From positions 558,001 through 622,000 of the forward strand of contig NZ_CABJDN010000003.1 in the NCBI RefSeq assembly GCF_902364365.1: a stretch of 64,000 nucleotides of DNA. Reading direction: 5' to 3'. The notes beneath the pieces are model-generated. The model was not told the origin of the DNA. It did not search any database and saw nothing but the letters and a program-made list of their open reading frames with translations. The translations under genes were made by a program, and so were the position numbers. This stretch comes from Bacteroides intestinalis. Its GTDB lineage: Bacteria > Bacteroidota > Bacteroidia > Bacteroidales > Bacteroidaceae. Positions 36,981 through 46,782 of this stretch are shown here, piece by piece (positions within the stretch are counted from its first letter, which is position 1; each line of letters begins with the position of its first letter).

Positions 36981-38357
36981 ATGAAAGTAAAACCTGATTT
37001 GAGCTTTTGGAAGCTGTGGAATATCAGCTTCGGCTTCTTTGGCGTACAGATCGCATATGCTTTGCAAAGTGCGAACATCAGCCGTATTTTCGCGACATTG
37101 GGTGCAGACCCACATAGTTTAAGTTATTTCTGGATATTGCCACCATTGGCAGGTATCATCGTGCAGCCCATCGTAGGTGCTGCAAGCGACAAAACGTGGA
37201 CACGCTTCGGACGACGTATTCCTTACCTGTTTGTCGGTTCACTGGTAGCCGTACTGGTAATGTGCCTGCTGCCGAATGCCGGTAGTTTCGGTATGGCAGT
37301 CAGCACGGCAATGATATTCGGATTAGTATCGTTGATGTTTCTGGATACATCCATCAATATGGCGATGCAGCCATTCAAAATGATGGTGGGCGACATGGTC
37401 AATGAAAAGCAAAAGGGCCTTGCATACTCTATCCAGAGTTTCCTGTGTAATGCCGGTAGCTTGGTAGGTTTCTTGTTCCCGTTCATCTTTACATGGATAG
37501 GCATCAGTAACATAGCTCCCCAAGGTGTAGTTCCCGACTCAGTTATCTATTCCTTCTATATTGGAGCAGCCATTCTGATACTTTGCGTCATCTACACCAC
37601 GGTAAAGGTGAAAGAAATGCCACCTGCCGAATATGCAGAATACCATGGTATCACCGAAGAGGAAGAAAAGGAAAAGATCAATATGGTGAAGCTACTGGTG
37701 AAAGCACCGAAAGCTTTCTGGACAGTAGGCTTAGTGCAGTTCTTCTGCTGGTTTGCTTTCATGTTCATGTGGACTTATACCAATGGTAGTGTAGCTGCCA
37801 ATGTATTCGATGCTCCTACTGTTGAAACAGTGGTAAATGGCATAAGTAAAATAATGCTGGACACTAAGAGTATCCAGTATCAGAATGCTGCCGATTGGGT
37901 AGGCGTACTGTTTGCCGTACAGGCCATCGGCTCCGTACTCTGGGCAGTATGTATCCCGATGTTCAAGAATCGCAAACAGATCTACTCACTCAGTCTTATT
38001 TTGGGTGGTATAGGTTTTATCTCCACGTATTTCGTTCATAATCAATATATATTATTTATCTCATTCCTGCTTATCGGTTGCGCATGGGCAGCTATGCTGG
38101 CATTGCCTTTCACCATTTTGACCAATGCTCTGAGCGGCGGACACATGGGTACCTACCTGGGACTGTTCAACGGAACAATCTGTATTCCACAGATTGTAGC
38201 TGCTGCACTGGGTGGTAGTATTCTTGCCCTGTTTACCCCAAAAGGCATGTTACCACCTGAAATAAATATGCTCGTCATGGCAGGTGTGATGCTGATCATC
38301 GGTGCCGTCTGTGTATATTTAATTAAAGAGACCAAGGGGGAACAAGCAAAAGCATAA
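36981..38357 (+). CDS. MFS sugar transporter (SLC45/GPH-like), probable maltose permease
   Basis: A 458-residue inner-membrane protein with 12 predicted helices. It has the SLC45/GPH-type signatures FGFFGVQIAYALQSAN in helix 1, PIVGAASDKTWTRFGRRIPY in the 2-3 loop and the repeated related motif in the second half. Members import sucrose or maltose with protons. Between a LacI-family regulator and GH65 phosphorylase, the best substrate prediction is maltose or short maltodextrins released by SusA in the periplasm. It starts 113 bp after the regulator, with the hairpin at 36876-36960 between. Confidence 0.85.
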   Translation: MKVKPDLSFWKLWNISFGFFGVQIAYALQSANISRIFATLGADPHSLSYFWILPPLAGIIVQPIVGAASDKTWTRFGRRIPYLFVGSLVAVLVMCLLPNAGSFGMAVSTAMIFGLVSLMFLDTSINMAMQPFKMMVGDMVNEKQKGLAYSIQSFLCNAGSLVGFLFPFIFTWIGISNIAPQGVVPDSVIYSFYIGAAILILCVIYTTVKVKEMPPAEYAEYHGITEEEEKEKINMVKLLVKAPKAFWTVGLVQFFCWFAFMFMWTYTNGSVAANVFDAPTVETVVNGISKIMLDTKSIQYQNAADWVGVLFAVQAIGSVLWAVCIPMFKNRKQIYSLSLILGGIGFISTYFVHNQYILFISFLLIGCAWAAMLALPFTILTNALSGGHMGTYLGLFNGTICIPQIVAAALGGSILALFTPKGMLPPEINMLVMAGVMLIIGAVCVYLIKETKGEQAKA

Positions 38358-38425
38358 TCCCCACAAGAACATACTTTGAAGGGGATATCTATTCCTCTAC
38401 GACGAACAACTCTTTTCTCTACGAT

Positions 38426-38460
38426 AATCGCCTCGCTCCTTTAAAAGGACTGGGGCGATT
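38426..38460 (+). terminator. Terminator after the MFS transporter gene
   Basis: AATCGCC (38426-38432) pairs with GGCGATT (38454-38460), and CCTTT/AAAGG extends the inner stem. The T-tract that follows is weak (CTTATAAAGG), so this could be partial termination before the GH65 gene. Confidence 0.55.
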
Positions 38461-38586
38461 CTTATAAAGGAATCAAACACATCTTATTCTTTAGATATTT
38501 TTTGTCTTCTTTTTTTTCCTCATCATTGCCGTTTATCCGTTTATTTGTTTATCTTTACCGCCATAATCACCATTGAGATACACACC

Positions 38587-40899
38587 ATGAAAAGATACCT
38601 TAAAACCGATGAATGGAATATTATTGAAGATAACTTTCACGCCGACAACCTGCGAATGTCAGAAAGTATATTCAGTCTTGGGAACGGTCGCTTTGGCCAA
38701 CGGGGCAATTTCGAGGAACCTTATTCGAGCGACTCATACCGTGGTTCATTCGTTGCCGGTATCACCTTTCTTGATAAAACGCGTGTAGGCTGGTGGAAAA
38801 ACGGTTTTCCTCATTTCTATACCCGTATTCCCAATGCAGCAGACTGGAGTCGTGTCAGCCTGCGCCTCATTGACGAAGAACTGGACCTGGCACAATGGGA
38901 CGTAAACAACTTCAGCCGCAAGCTCGATATGAAAGCGGGTATCTCCTACCGTGATTTCGAAACCACATCTCCCAAAGGACACCAAATACGGGTACATGTG
39001 GAACATATCAACAATATGGCTCACCCCGACTTATGTCTGATAAAATACAGTGTCACCTCCATCAATTATACGGGAAGAATATCACTGATCCCCTCCCTGG
39101 ATGCAATCATAATCAATAAGGACGATGAGCCGAACGAAAAGATATGGAATATCCTACGTTCCGGCGTCACAAAGGATTGCGCTTATCTATGGACGCAGAC
39201 CCGGCGGGAAGATGCGCAAGTGTGCTATGCCATGACTTATCAGTTCTTCAAGAACGGTAAAGAAACCACTTCGAACCCGATACGCATTGAAAAGGAGAAA
39301 CAAACCGGATTCAGCATCGGAGCAGATGTGAAACCGGGAGATAATATGATACTCATCAAATACACCGCTATAAGTTCGTCACTCTATGATGAACGTCAGG
39401 AATTGATAGAGCATTCCATCACCAAAGCGCGTCAAGCTAAAATTGACGGCTGGGATAAGCTGGAAAACGATCATCAGCAAGCCTGGGCTAATATATGGAA
39501 GGAAATGGATGTGGTTATCGAAGGGGACCCGGAAGCACAACAGGGGGTCCGATACAACATCTTCCAACTTTGCCAGACGTACCGCGGTGATGATCCGCGT
39601 CTGAATATCGGGCCGAAAGGATTCACAGGTGAAAAATACGGCGGAAACACATACTGGAATACGGAACTTTGTTGTGTACCGTTCTTCCTACTCTCTACTC
39701 CGAGGGAGATTGTAAAAAATCTGTTGATATACCGTTATAACCAACTGCCGAAAGCGATAGAGAATGCTCGTAAATTAGGGTTCAAAGCGGGTGCAGCCCT
39801 CTTTCCACAAGTCACTTACAGCGGCGAGGAGTGTCACAGTGAATGGGAGATCACCTTTGAAGAAATACACCGCAACAATATCATCGTCTATGCCATTGCA
39901 CAACATGCTGCACTTACAGGCAGCAAAGATTATATAGCTAAGTACGGACTGGAAGTCATGATTGCCATCTCCCGTTTCTGGAGCCAGCGCGTATCTTTCT
40001 CCAAACCAAAACAGAAATATGTGATATTAGGTGTCACCGGACCGGATGAATATGAGAATAATGTGGATAATAACTGGTACACCAACTACTCGTGTGTGCA
40101 GTGCCTGCAGATGACACTTAACTATCTTGAAATCATTGCCGGAGAATACCCTGACGAATATGCACGTGTACGCCGTGTCACCAACCTCCGCCAGCAGGAA
40201 GAGGCTGAACGCTGGCGCGACATCATCAACCGTATGTATCTGCCGGAAGATAAAGAACTGGGAATCTTTGTACAAAATGATGGTTTCCTGGATAAGGAAC
40301 TGGAAAGTACCGATGCCATTCCACCCGAAGAACGTCCCATCAATCAGCATTGGTCCTGGGATCGTATTCTTCGTTCATGCTACATCAAACAAAGCGATGT
40401 ATTGTTGGGCCTATATCTGTATTACTTCAATTTCGACAAGGAAACTGTCCGTCGTAACTTTGATTTCTATGAAGCGATGACGGTACATGAATCTTCACTT
40501 TCCCCGCACATCCATTCCATTCTTGCCGCCCGCATCGGTGAAGTAGAAAAGGCTTACCACCTCTTTTTGCATGCCACCCGTCTCGACCTGGATGACTACA
40601 ACAACGAAACTCACCAAGGACTGCATATCACCAGTATGCCGGGTAGCTGGCTTGCCATTGTACGAGGCTTTGCCGGGATGCAGATTTTGGAGGGCATACT
40701 CTCTTTCTCCCCAATCATTCCCGAAAAATGGAACAGCTACTCCTTCCAGATAAATTATCAGGGACGTACACTTTATATACGTGTAGGCAAGGAAATAAAT
40801 ATTTCACTTATCACCGGAGAAGAACTGAACATACAGGTATATAAAAACGTTTATATGCTCAAATTGGGCACCGATTTGTTGCTCAAGATAGAGGAGTAG
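38587..40899 (+). CDS. GH65 disaccharide phosphorylase, probable maltose phosphorylase
   Basis: 770 residues from the ATG at 38587; the longer open frame upstream lacks a signal-like or conserved N-terminus. It has the GH65 layout: N-terminal beta-sandwich (about 1-270), linker, (alpha/alpha)6 barrel with the catalytic acid Glu in GVTGPDEYENNVDNN (about residue 485) and C-terminal beta sheet. Cytoplasmic GH65 phosphorylases split maltose with phosphate to beta-glucose 1-phosphate and glucose; kojibiose, trehalose or nigerose specificity cannot be excluded. It is the third gene of the LacI-MFS-GH65 set. No beta-phosphoglucomutase gene is next to it in this window. Confidence 0.85.
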   Translation: MKRYLKTDEWNIIEDNFHADNLRMSESIFSLGNGRFGQRGNFEEPYSSDSYRGSFVAGITFLDKTRVGWWKNGFPHFYTRIPNAADWSRVSLRLIDEELDLAQWDVNNFSRKLDMKAGISYRDFETTSPKGHQIRVHVEHINNMAHPDLCLIKYSVTSINYTGRISLIPSLDAIIINKDDEPNEKIWNILRSGVTKDCAYLWTQTRREDAQVCYAMTYQFFKNGKETTSNPIRIEKEKQTGFSIGADVKPGDNMILIKYTAISSSLYDERQELIEHSITKARQAKIDGWDKLENDHQQAWANIWKEMDVVIEGDPEAQQGVRYNIFQLCQTYRGDDPRLNIGPKGFTGEKYGGNTYWNTELCCVPFFLLSTPREIVKNLLIYRYNQLPKAIENARKLGFKAGAALFPQVTYSGEECHSEWEITFEEIHRNNIIVYAIAQHAALTGSKDYIAKYGLEVMIAISRFWSQRVSFSKPKQKYVILGVTGPDEYENNVDNNWYTNYSCVQCLQMTLNYLEIIAGEYPDEYARVRRVTNLRQQEEAERWRDIINRMYLPEDKELGIFVQNDGFLDKELESTDAIPPEERPINQHWSWDRILRSCYIKQSDVLLGLYLYYFNFDKETVRRNFDFYEAMTVHESSLSPHIHSILAARIGEVEKAYHLFLHATRLDLDDYNNETHQGLHITSMPGSWLAIVRGFAGMQILEGILSFSPIIPEKWNSYSFQINYQGRTLYIRVGKEINISLITGEELNIQVYKNVYMLKLGTDLLLKIEE

Positions 40900-40928
40900 A
40901 AGCCTATATCAATAACAACGCGCAAAAT

Positions 40929-40965
40929 AAACCGGGAGAACAATTATCTGTTTTTCCGGTTTTAT
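40929..40965 (+). terminator. Terminator after the GH65 gene
   Basis: AAACCGGGA (40929-40937) pairs with TTCCGGTTT (40954-40962), followed by a T-rich TTATGTTTTTAT stretch, 30 bp downstream of the GH65 stop. Confidence 0.6.
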
Positions 40966-40999
40966 GTTTTTATACCTAAACGAACAACTATACATCAGT

Positions 41000-42052
41000 A
41001 TGAAGAAAATCTATTTGTTCGCCATCAGCGTGATGCTGCTTGCCACATCATGCGGGCACAAGAAAGAGGGCGATGCCACTCTGATCCGACCTGTCAAGAC
41101 GGCTACTGCCAGCTCCCAATCGGTCATCCGGAAAGATTTCTCCGGTATTGTAGAAGCCGTAGAATACGTAAAACTGGCCTTCCGCGTTAGCGGACAGGTC
41201 ATAAACCTGCCTGTGGTAGAAGGCCAGCGGGTAAAGAAAGGGCAGCTGATCGCCGCCATTGATCCGCGCGACATTTCCCTGCAATATGCCGCTGACAAAG
41301 CCACTTACGAAACTGCCGCAGCACAGGTAGAACGTAACAAACGCTTGTTGGGACGCCAGGCTATCTCCGTGCAGGAATATGAAATCAGCGTTGCCAATTA
41401 TCAAAAGGCAAAGTCTGCTTATGAATTGTCCAGCAATAATATGCGGGATACCAAACTGACCGCTCCCTTCGATGGTTCCATAGAAAAGCGTCTGGTGGAA
41501 AACTATCAGCGCGTGAACTCCGGGGAAGGCATTGTACAATTGGTGAATACACAAAAACTCCGTATCAAATTCACCGTACCGGATGATTATCTCTATCTAC
41601 TCCAAGCAAAGGACGTAACATTCAAAGTGGTATTCGATACCTATCCGAACACGGTATTCAATGCAAAACTGGAAGAATATCTGGACATTTCTACAGCCGG
41701 AACAGGTATCCCGGTAACTATTACGATTGAAGATCCTGCTTTCAACCGCTCCTTATACGATGTGAAACCGGGATTTACATGTAAAATCAAGCTGGCTTCG
41801 GACGTAGCCCCCTTCCTGAAAGAAAAGCTTGTGAATATTCCGCTCAGTGCCATATTCGGTGAAAGCGAGAACCAGAAAACCTATGTGTGGGTAGTAAAGG
41901 ATAATAAGGTAAGCAAGCGGGAAGTAACCGTATACTCTCCTACCGGAGAAGCCAATGCTCTTATCTCTGCCGGTGTACAGCCGGGAGAAACTATTGTGAT
42001 TGCCGGAGTGCATCAACTGGTAGACGGACAGACGGTGAAAGTTATCAATTAA
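41000..42052 (+). CDS. RND efflux periplasmic adaptor (membrane fusion) lipoprotein
   Basis: 350 residues from ATG 41000. The signal peptide ends at lipobox LATSC (about Cys18), as in AcrA-type adaptors. The biotinyl-lipoyl-like hairpin domain follows (GQVINLPVVEGQRVKKGQLIAAIDPRD, about 55-85), with a short alpha-helical hairpin, a second half-lipoyl motif (TKLTAPFDGSIEKR) and the beta-barrel/membrane-proximal domains. It links the inner-membrane pump to the outer-membrane TolC channel. It starts an efflux operon whose next gene is 278 bp away, separated by a nested hairpin element. Confidence 0.88.
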   Translation: MKKIYLFAISVMLLATSCGHKKEGDATLIRPVKTATASSQSVIRKDFSGIVEAVEYVKLAFRVSGQVINLPVVEGQRVKKGQLIAAIDPRDISLQYAADKATYETAAAQVERNKRLLGRQAISVQEYEISVANYQKAKSAYELSSNNMRDTKLTAPFDGSIEKRLVENYQRVNSGEGIVQLVNTQKLRIKFTVPDDYLYLLQAKDVTFKVVFDTYPNTVFNAKLEEYLDISTAGTGIPVTITIEDPAFNRSLYDVKPGFTCKIKLASDVAPFLKEKLVNIPLSAIFGESENQKTYVWVVKDNKVSKREVTVYSPTGEANALISAGVQPGETIVIAGVHQLVDGQTVKVIN

Positions 42053-42088
42053 ATGATAATTTAGGGAACTGAATACCTGAAATCAAGA

Positions 42089-42276
42089 CAGGCTGAAAGC
42101 CTGAGATTACATAGCGTAGGGCAACGCCCTACGTGATTATGTATATCTTTAATTTAAGCCCTGAAAGGGCGCAATTAAACATCAACCTTTATATCGCCCT
42201 TTCAGGGCTTAGAAATGGGGATGCACATTACGTAGGGCTATACCCTACGCTATATAATGCAAGCCTTTCAGGCTTA
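42089..42276. repeat. Nested inverted-repeat element, REP/BIME-like
   Basis: Three hairpins are arranged and then mirrored. CAGGCTGAAAGCCTG (42089-42103), CGTAGGGC-AAC-GCCCTACG (42115-42133) and GCCCTGAAAGGGC (42158-42170) are followed by GCCCTTTCAGGGC (42196-42208), CGTAGGG...CCCTACG (42231-42249) and AAGCCTTTCAGGCTT (42261-42275). The whole unit is therefore one imperfect palindrome of about 190 bp. Confidence 0.85.
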
Positions 42277-42330
42277 AAATTCAGCCCGATAAATTATCAT
42301 TCATGAATCTAAAACATAAATATAAATCAT

Positions 42331-45300
42331 ATGAATTTAGCTAAATATGCATTAGACAACACTAAGATTGTTTATTTCTTCCTGGCTGTGTTGCTCGTCG
42401 GAGGTATACTATCATTCGACCGGTTGGGAAAGAAAGAGGATGCCCCCTTCGTTATCAAGTCAGCGGTCATTATGACCCGCTACCCGGGAGCAGAACCAGC
42501 AGAAGTAGAACGACTGATCACCGAACCGATCTCCCGCGAGATACAGTCGATGAGTGGTGTATATAAAATTAAATCGGAGTCCATGTACGGACTATCCAAG
42601 ATAACATTCGAGCTCCAACCTTCCCTTTCCGCAGAGTCTATTCCGCAGAAGTGGGATGAACTGCGCCGTAAGGTGCTCAACATACAACCGCAGCTACCCG
42701 CCGGCGCTTCCACTCCCACGGTATCGGACGATTTCGGCGATGTATTCGGTATATACTACGGCTTGGTAGGCGATGAAGGTTTCTCTTACGAAGAAATGCG
42801 CAACTGGGCAGAACGTATCAAAACCCAGGTTATCACTGCCGACGGAGTAATGAAAGTAGCCCTGTTCGGTACACAAACCGAAGTGGTGAATATCTTTATA
42901 TCCGTCAACAAACTGGCCGGCATGGGTATAGACCCCAAGCAAGTGGCAAGCCTGTTGCAATCACAAAACCAGATTATCAATACGGGTGAAATCAATGCCG
43001 GTGAGCAACAACTGCGCATTGTAGCCAACGGAACCTATACCACCGTCAATGACATCCGGAACCAAGTGATTACCACTCCGGGCGGGCAGGTGAAACTGGG
43101 CGATATTGCTGTCATTGAAAAAGGATATATGAACCCTCCCGGCAACATCATGCATGTCAACGGAAAGCGTGCCATAGGTATCGGCGTTTCCACCGACCCG
43201 ACGAAGGATGTAGTAAAGACCGGAGAACTGGTAGACCGGAAACTGGCTGAACTTCTTCCCCTCATCCCGGTAGGACTGGAATTGGAAAGTCTGTATCCGG
43301 AAAATGTCATAGCTCAGGAAGCAAATAATGGTTTCATCATTAACTTGATAGAATCCCTCCTCATTGTAATCGTTATCATAATGCTGGTAATGGGGCTGCG
43401 TGCAGGTATACTTATCGGCAGTTCGCTGATATTCACCATTGGCGGTACGTTACTCATCATGTCCTTCATGGGTGTAGGACTGAACCGTACTTCCCTGGCA
43501 GGTTTCATCATTGCCATGGGCATGCTGGTGGATAATGCCATCGTAGTCACGGACAATGCACAAATAGCCATTGCCCGAGGTATAGACCGGCGAAAAGCCC
43601 TGATAGATGGAGCTACCGGACCGCAATGGGGATTACTTGGTGCCACGTTCATCGCCATTTGTTCATTCCTGCCGTTGTACCTCGCCCCTTCTGCCGTAGC
43701 GGAAATCGTGAAACCTCTGTTTGTCGTGCTTGCCATTTCTTTGGGATTAAGCTGGATACTGGCACTCACACAAACCACCACTTTCGGTAACTTTATTCTG
43801 AAAGCCAAATCCGGCGATACCAATAAAGACCCGTATGATAAACCTTTCTATCACAAGTTCGCATCTATTCTCAGAGTACTTATCAAGAAGAAGACTCTCA
43901 CACTGGGCAGTATGGTAGTCCTGTTTATCATCTCACTGGTCATCATGGGAATGATGCCGCAAAACTTCTTTCCTTCACTGGATAAGCCCTATTTCCGTGC
44001 CGATATATTCTATCCGGACGGTTACAGCATCCGTGATGTGGAAAAGGAAATGAAACAAGTGGAAGCACACCTCCTGCAACAACCGGAAGTGAAACGAATA
44101 TCCACCACTTTCGGAAGTACACCGTTGCGTTATTATCTGGCTTCTACTTCCGTCGGTCCCAAGCCCAACTTTGCCAATATACTTATTGAACTGACTGACA
44201 GTAAATATACAAAGGAATACGAAGAGAACTTCGACCAGTATATGAAGTCAAACTATCCGAATGCCATAACCCGTACCACTTTGTTTAAGCTATCGCCTGC
44301 GGTAGATGCCGCCATTGAAATCGGCTTTATCGGTAATAATGTCGATTCACTGGTGATGCTGACCAACAAAGTCTTGGAAATCATGCATCGGGATGATGAT
44401 CTCATCAATGTACGAAATTCATGGGGGAATAAGATTCCCGTATGGAAACCTGTTTACAGTCCGGAACGCGCCCAACCGTTAGGAGTCTCCCGGCAAAGTA
44501 TGGCACAGAGCATTCAGATCGGTACAAGTGGTATGACATTAGGTGAATATCGTGAAGGTGATCAAGTATTGCCTATCCTTCTAAAGGATAATACAGTCGA
44601 TTCTTTCCGCATCAACGACCTGCGTACACTACCCGTATTCGGAACAACACAGGAAACCACTACCCTGGAACAAGTAGTCAGTGAATTTGATTTCCAATAT
44701 AAGTTCTCGAATGTGAAAGACTATAACCGCCAGATGGTAATGATGGCGCAAGCCGATCCACGCCGGGGAGTAAATGCCATAGCAGCATTCAATAAGATAT
44801 GGAAAGAAGTACAAGAAGAAATTCAGGTACCGGAAGGATACACCATGAAGTATTTTGGTGAACAGGAAAGCCAGGCAGAAAGTAATGCAGCATTGGCAGC
44901 TAATATGCCATTGACGTTTTTCCTAATGTTCATCACCCTATTGTTCCTGTTCAGGACCTACCGCAAGCCAATTGTCATCCTATTGATGTTGCCGCTTATC
45001 TTTATCGGCATCGTGCTGGGATTAATCTTGCTTGGTAAATCATTCGACTTCTTCTCTGTACTCGGCCTACTGGGGTTAATTGGTATGAATATCAAAAATG
45101 CAATTGTATTGGTAGACCAGATCGATATAGAAGCTGCCTCCGGAAAAGCGCCGTTGAATGCGGTAATCAGTGCTACAACCAGCCGTATCATACCTGTAGC
45201 CATGGCGTCCGGAACCACAATTCTGGGTATGTTACCGTTGCTATTCGACGCCATGTTCGGTGGTATGGCGGCAACCATCATGGGTGGTCTGCTGGTAGCC

Positions 45301-45360
45301 TCAGCATTGACGCTGTTCGTGCTTCCGGTGGCATATTGCGCGATACATAAAATTAAATAA
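42331..45360 (+). CDS. RND efflux transporter permease
   Basis: A 1009-residue inner-membrane pump of the resistance-nodulation-division family. It has 12 predicted helices with two large periplasmic loops (about 35-330 and 550-850). Conserved features include VKLGDIAVIEKGY, the helix-4 segment GMLVDNAIVVTDNA with the proton-relay Asp pair, and the C-terminal G(M/N)IKNAIVLVDQI counterpart. Substrates are unknown (drugs, metals or lipids). The stop is followed 2 bp later by the TolC gene start, so the two are translationally close. Confidence 0.92.
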   Translation: MNLAKYALDNTKIVYFFLAVLLVGGILSFDRLGKKEDAPFVIKSAVIMTRYPGAEPAEVERLITEPISREIQSMSGVYKIKSESMYGLSKITFELQPSLSAESIPQKWDELRRKVLNIQPQLPAGASTPTVSDDFGDVFGIYYGLVGDEGFSYEEMRNWAERIKTQVITADGVMKVALFGTQTEVVNIFISVNKLAGMGIDPKQVASLLQSQNQIINTGEINAGEQQLRIVANGTYTTVNDIRNQVITTPGGQVKLGDIAVIEKGYMNPPGNIMHVNGKRAIGIGVSTDPTKDVVKTGELVDRKLAELLPLIPVGLELESLYPENVIAQEANNGFIINLIESLLIVIVIIMLVMGLRAGILIGSSLIFTIGGTLLIMSFMGVGLNRTSLAGFIIAMGMLVDNAIVVTDNAQIAIARGIDRRKALIDGATGPQWGLLGATFIAICSFLPLYLAPSAVAEIVKPLFVVLAISLGLSWILALTQTTTFGNFILKAKSGDTNKDPYDKPFYHKFASILRVLIKKKTLTLGSMVVLFIISLVIMGMMPQNFFPSLDKPYFRADIFYPDGYSIRDVEKEMKQVEAHLLQQPEVKRISTTFGSTPLRYYLASTSVGPKPNFANILIELTDSKYTKEYEENFDQYMKSNYPNAITRTTLFKLSPAVDAAIEIGFIGNNVDSLVMLTNKVLEIMHRDDDLINVRNSWGNKIPVWKPVYSPERAQPLGVSRQSMAQSIQIGTSGMTLGEYREGDQVLPILLKDNTVDSFRINDLRTLPVFGTTQETTTLEQVVSEFDFQYKFSNVKDYNRQMVMMAQADPRRGVNAIAAFNKIWKEVQEEIQVPEGYTMKYFGEQESQAESNAALAANMPLTFFLMFITLLFLFRTYRKPIVILLMLPLIFIGIVLGLILLGKSFDFFSVLGLLGLIGMNIKNAIVLVDQIDIEAASGKAPLNAVISATTSRIIPVAMASGTTILGMLPLLFDAMFGGMAATIMGGLLVASALTLFVLPVAYCAIHKIK

Positions 45361-45362
45361 TT

Positions 45363-46634
45363 ATGAAAAAGATAATAACCATACTTACATTACTTTGCAG
45401 TTTCGGCCTGAAAGCCGGAGCCCAGCAGTACTTAAGCCGCGAAGCATATCGTGACAAAGTAGAAGCTTACAGCCAAGTGTTGAAACAGCAACGCCTGAAA
45501 ACCATGGCAAGCACCGAAGCGCGAAAAATAACAAATACCGGTTTCCTGCCACAAATAGACATCACTGCTGAAGGGACCGCCAACCTCAACCACCTGGATA
45601 AGTGGAACAGTCCGAAAGGTGAATACCGCCCCTACACCTATCAGGCACTCGCAACTTTGGCACAGCCCCTCTATACCGGTGGTTCTCTAATGGCTCAGAA
45701 GCGTATGGCACAGGCTGACGAAGAACTGAGTCAACTCACCACTGAACTAACTCTCGACCAGATTCATTATCAAAGCGATGCCGTTTACTGGAATGCTTCA
45801 GCCGCCTATGCCAGTCTTGAGGCTGCTGCTACATTTCAAGATATCATAAAGAAACAGCACGATATTATTCAGGATCGTTTCAACGATGGCGCTATCAGTC
45901 GTACAGACCTGCTGATGATTTCCACCCGCCAGAAAGAAGCTGAATTGCAGTATATCAAGGCCCGCCAGAACTATACCCTTGCCCTGCAACAACTGAACAT
46001 TTTGATGGGAGCAGCCCCCAATACCCCTGTAGATAGCCTAAGTGAAATCAGTATATCCAGTGACCCCGTCGACATTCTTGGACTTGACGATGTACTTCCA
46101 CGCCGTGCCGATTATGCCAGCACAACGGTAAACATAGCCCGAAGTGAAGCACAACGCCGTGCCGCCCTCAGCAAGTACAATCCTCAGGTAAGCATGTTCC
46201 TTGCCACAGGTTGGGATACCGGTATCACGTACATGGGACAGGAAATCCCCCATACGCCTGTAGCCGGAGTAAACGTCAGTATCCCCATCTTCCGTTGGGG
46301 GGCGCGTTTCAAAACAAACCGGCAACAGAAAGCATTCATTGGCATCCAGAAGCTGCAACAAAGTTATATCACTGATAATATTCTTGAAGAACTCTCCGCC
46401 GCCACTACCAAATTGACGGAAACGGAGCAGCAAGTAAAGACAGCAAAGGAAAATATGGCTCTTGCCGAAGAGAATCTGGACCTTGTCACTTTCTCTTATA
46501 ATGAAGGAAAATCCAGTATGGCAGATGTCTTGTCCGCACAATTATCGTGGACACAGGCGCATACGAACCTGATTAATGCATATCTGGCAGAGAAAATGGC
46601 AGTGGCAGAATACAAGAAAGTGATTAGTGAATAA
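45363..46634 (+). CDS. TolC-like outer-membrane efflux protein
   Basis: A 423-residue TolC-family protein with a signal peptide (to about KAGAQ, residue 20) and two coiled-coil/beta repeats typical of the family. Repeat-end segments include LAQPLYTGGSLMAQKR (about 97) and VSIPIFRWGARFKTNRQQ (about 305), each followed by long alpha-helices rich in Glu, Gln and Ala. It forms the outer-membrane exit duct for the upstream adaptor and pump. It converges on oadB; the hairpin at 46641-46729 probably separates the two transcripts. Confidence 0.92.
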   Translation: MKKIITILTLLCSFGLKAGAQQYLSREAYRDKVEAYSQVLKQQRLKTMASTEARKITNTGFLPQIDITAEGTANLNHLDKWNSPKGEYRPYTYQALATLAQPLYTGGSLMAQKRMAQADEELSQLTTELTLDQIHYQSDAVYWNASAAYASLEAAATFQDIIKKQHDIIQDRFNDGAISRTDLLMISTRQKEAELQYIKARQNYTLALQQLNILMGAAPNTPVDSLSEISISSDPVDILGLDDVLPRRADYASTTVNIARSEAQRRAALSKYNPQVSMFLATGWDTGITYMGQEIPHTPVAGVNVSIPIFRWGARFKTNRQQKAFIGIQKLQQSYITDNILEELSAATTKLTETEQQVKTAKENMALAEENLDLVTFSYNEGKSSMADVLSAQLSWTQAHTNLINAYLAEKMAVAEYKKVISE

Positions 46635-46640
46635 AGATTC

Positions 46641-46771
46641 AGGCGCGGATTACACGGATTACGCGGATCATTTCTTTATTGCAACAAATTGCAACAAAAG
46701 AATCCGTGTAATCCGCGTAATCCGCGCCTAAAAAGTCCGCGTTCGTCCGCATCAATCCGCGTCGTCCGCGT
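46641..46771. repeat. Long GC-rich intergenic hairpin with tandem CCGCGT-like tail (copy 4, variant core)
   Basis: Arm 46641-46668 (AGGCGCGGATTACACGG...) is complementary to 46702-46729 (ending AATCCGCGCCT) over about 28 bp. Related units such as GTCCGCGTTCGTCCGC then repeat at 46734-46771. The loop holds TTGCAACAAATTGCAAC instead of the GGCTGCGC core. It lies between convergent tolC and oadB and may terminate both. Confidence 0.8.
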
Positions 46772-46782
46772 ATCTATTCTCC

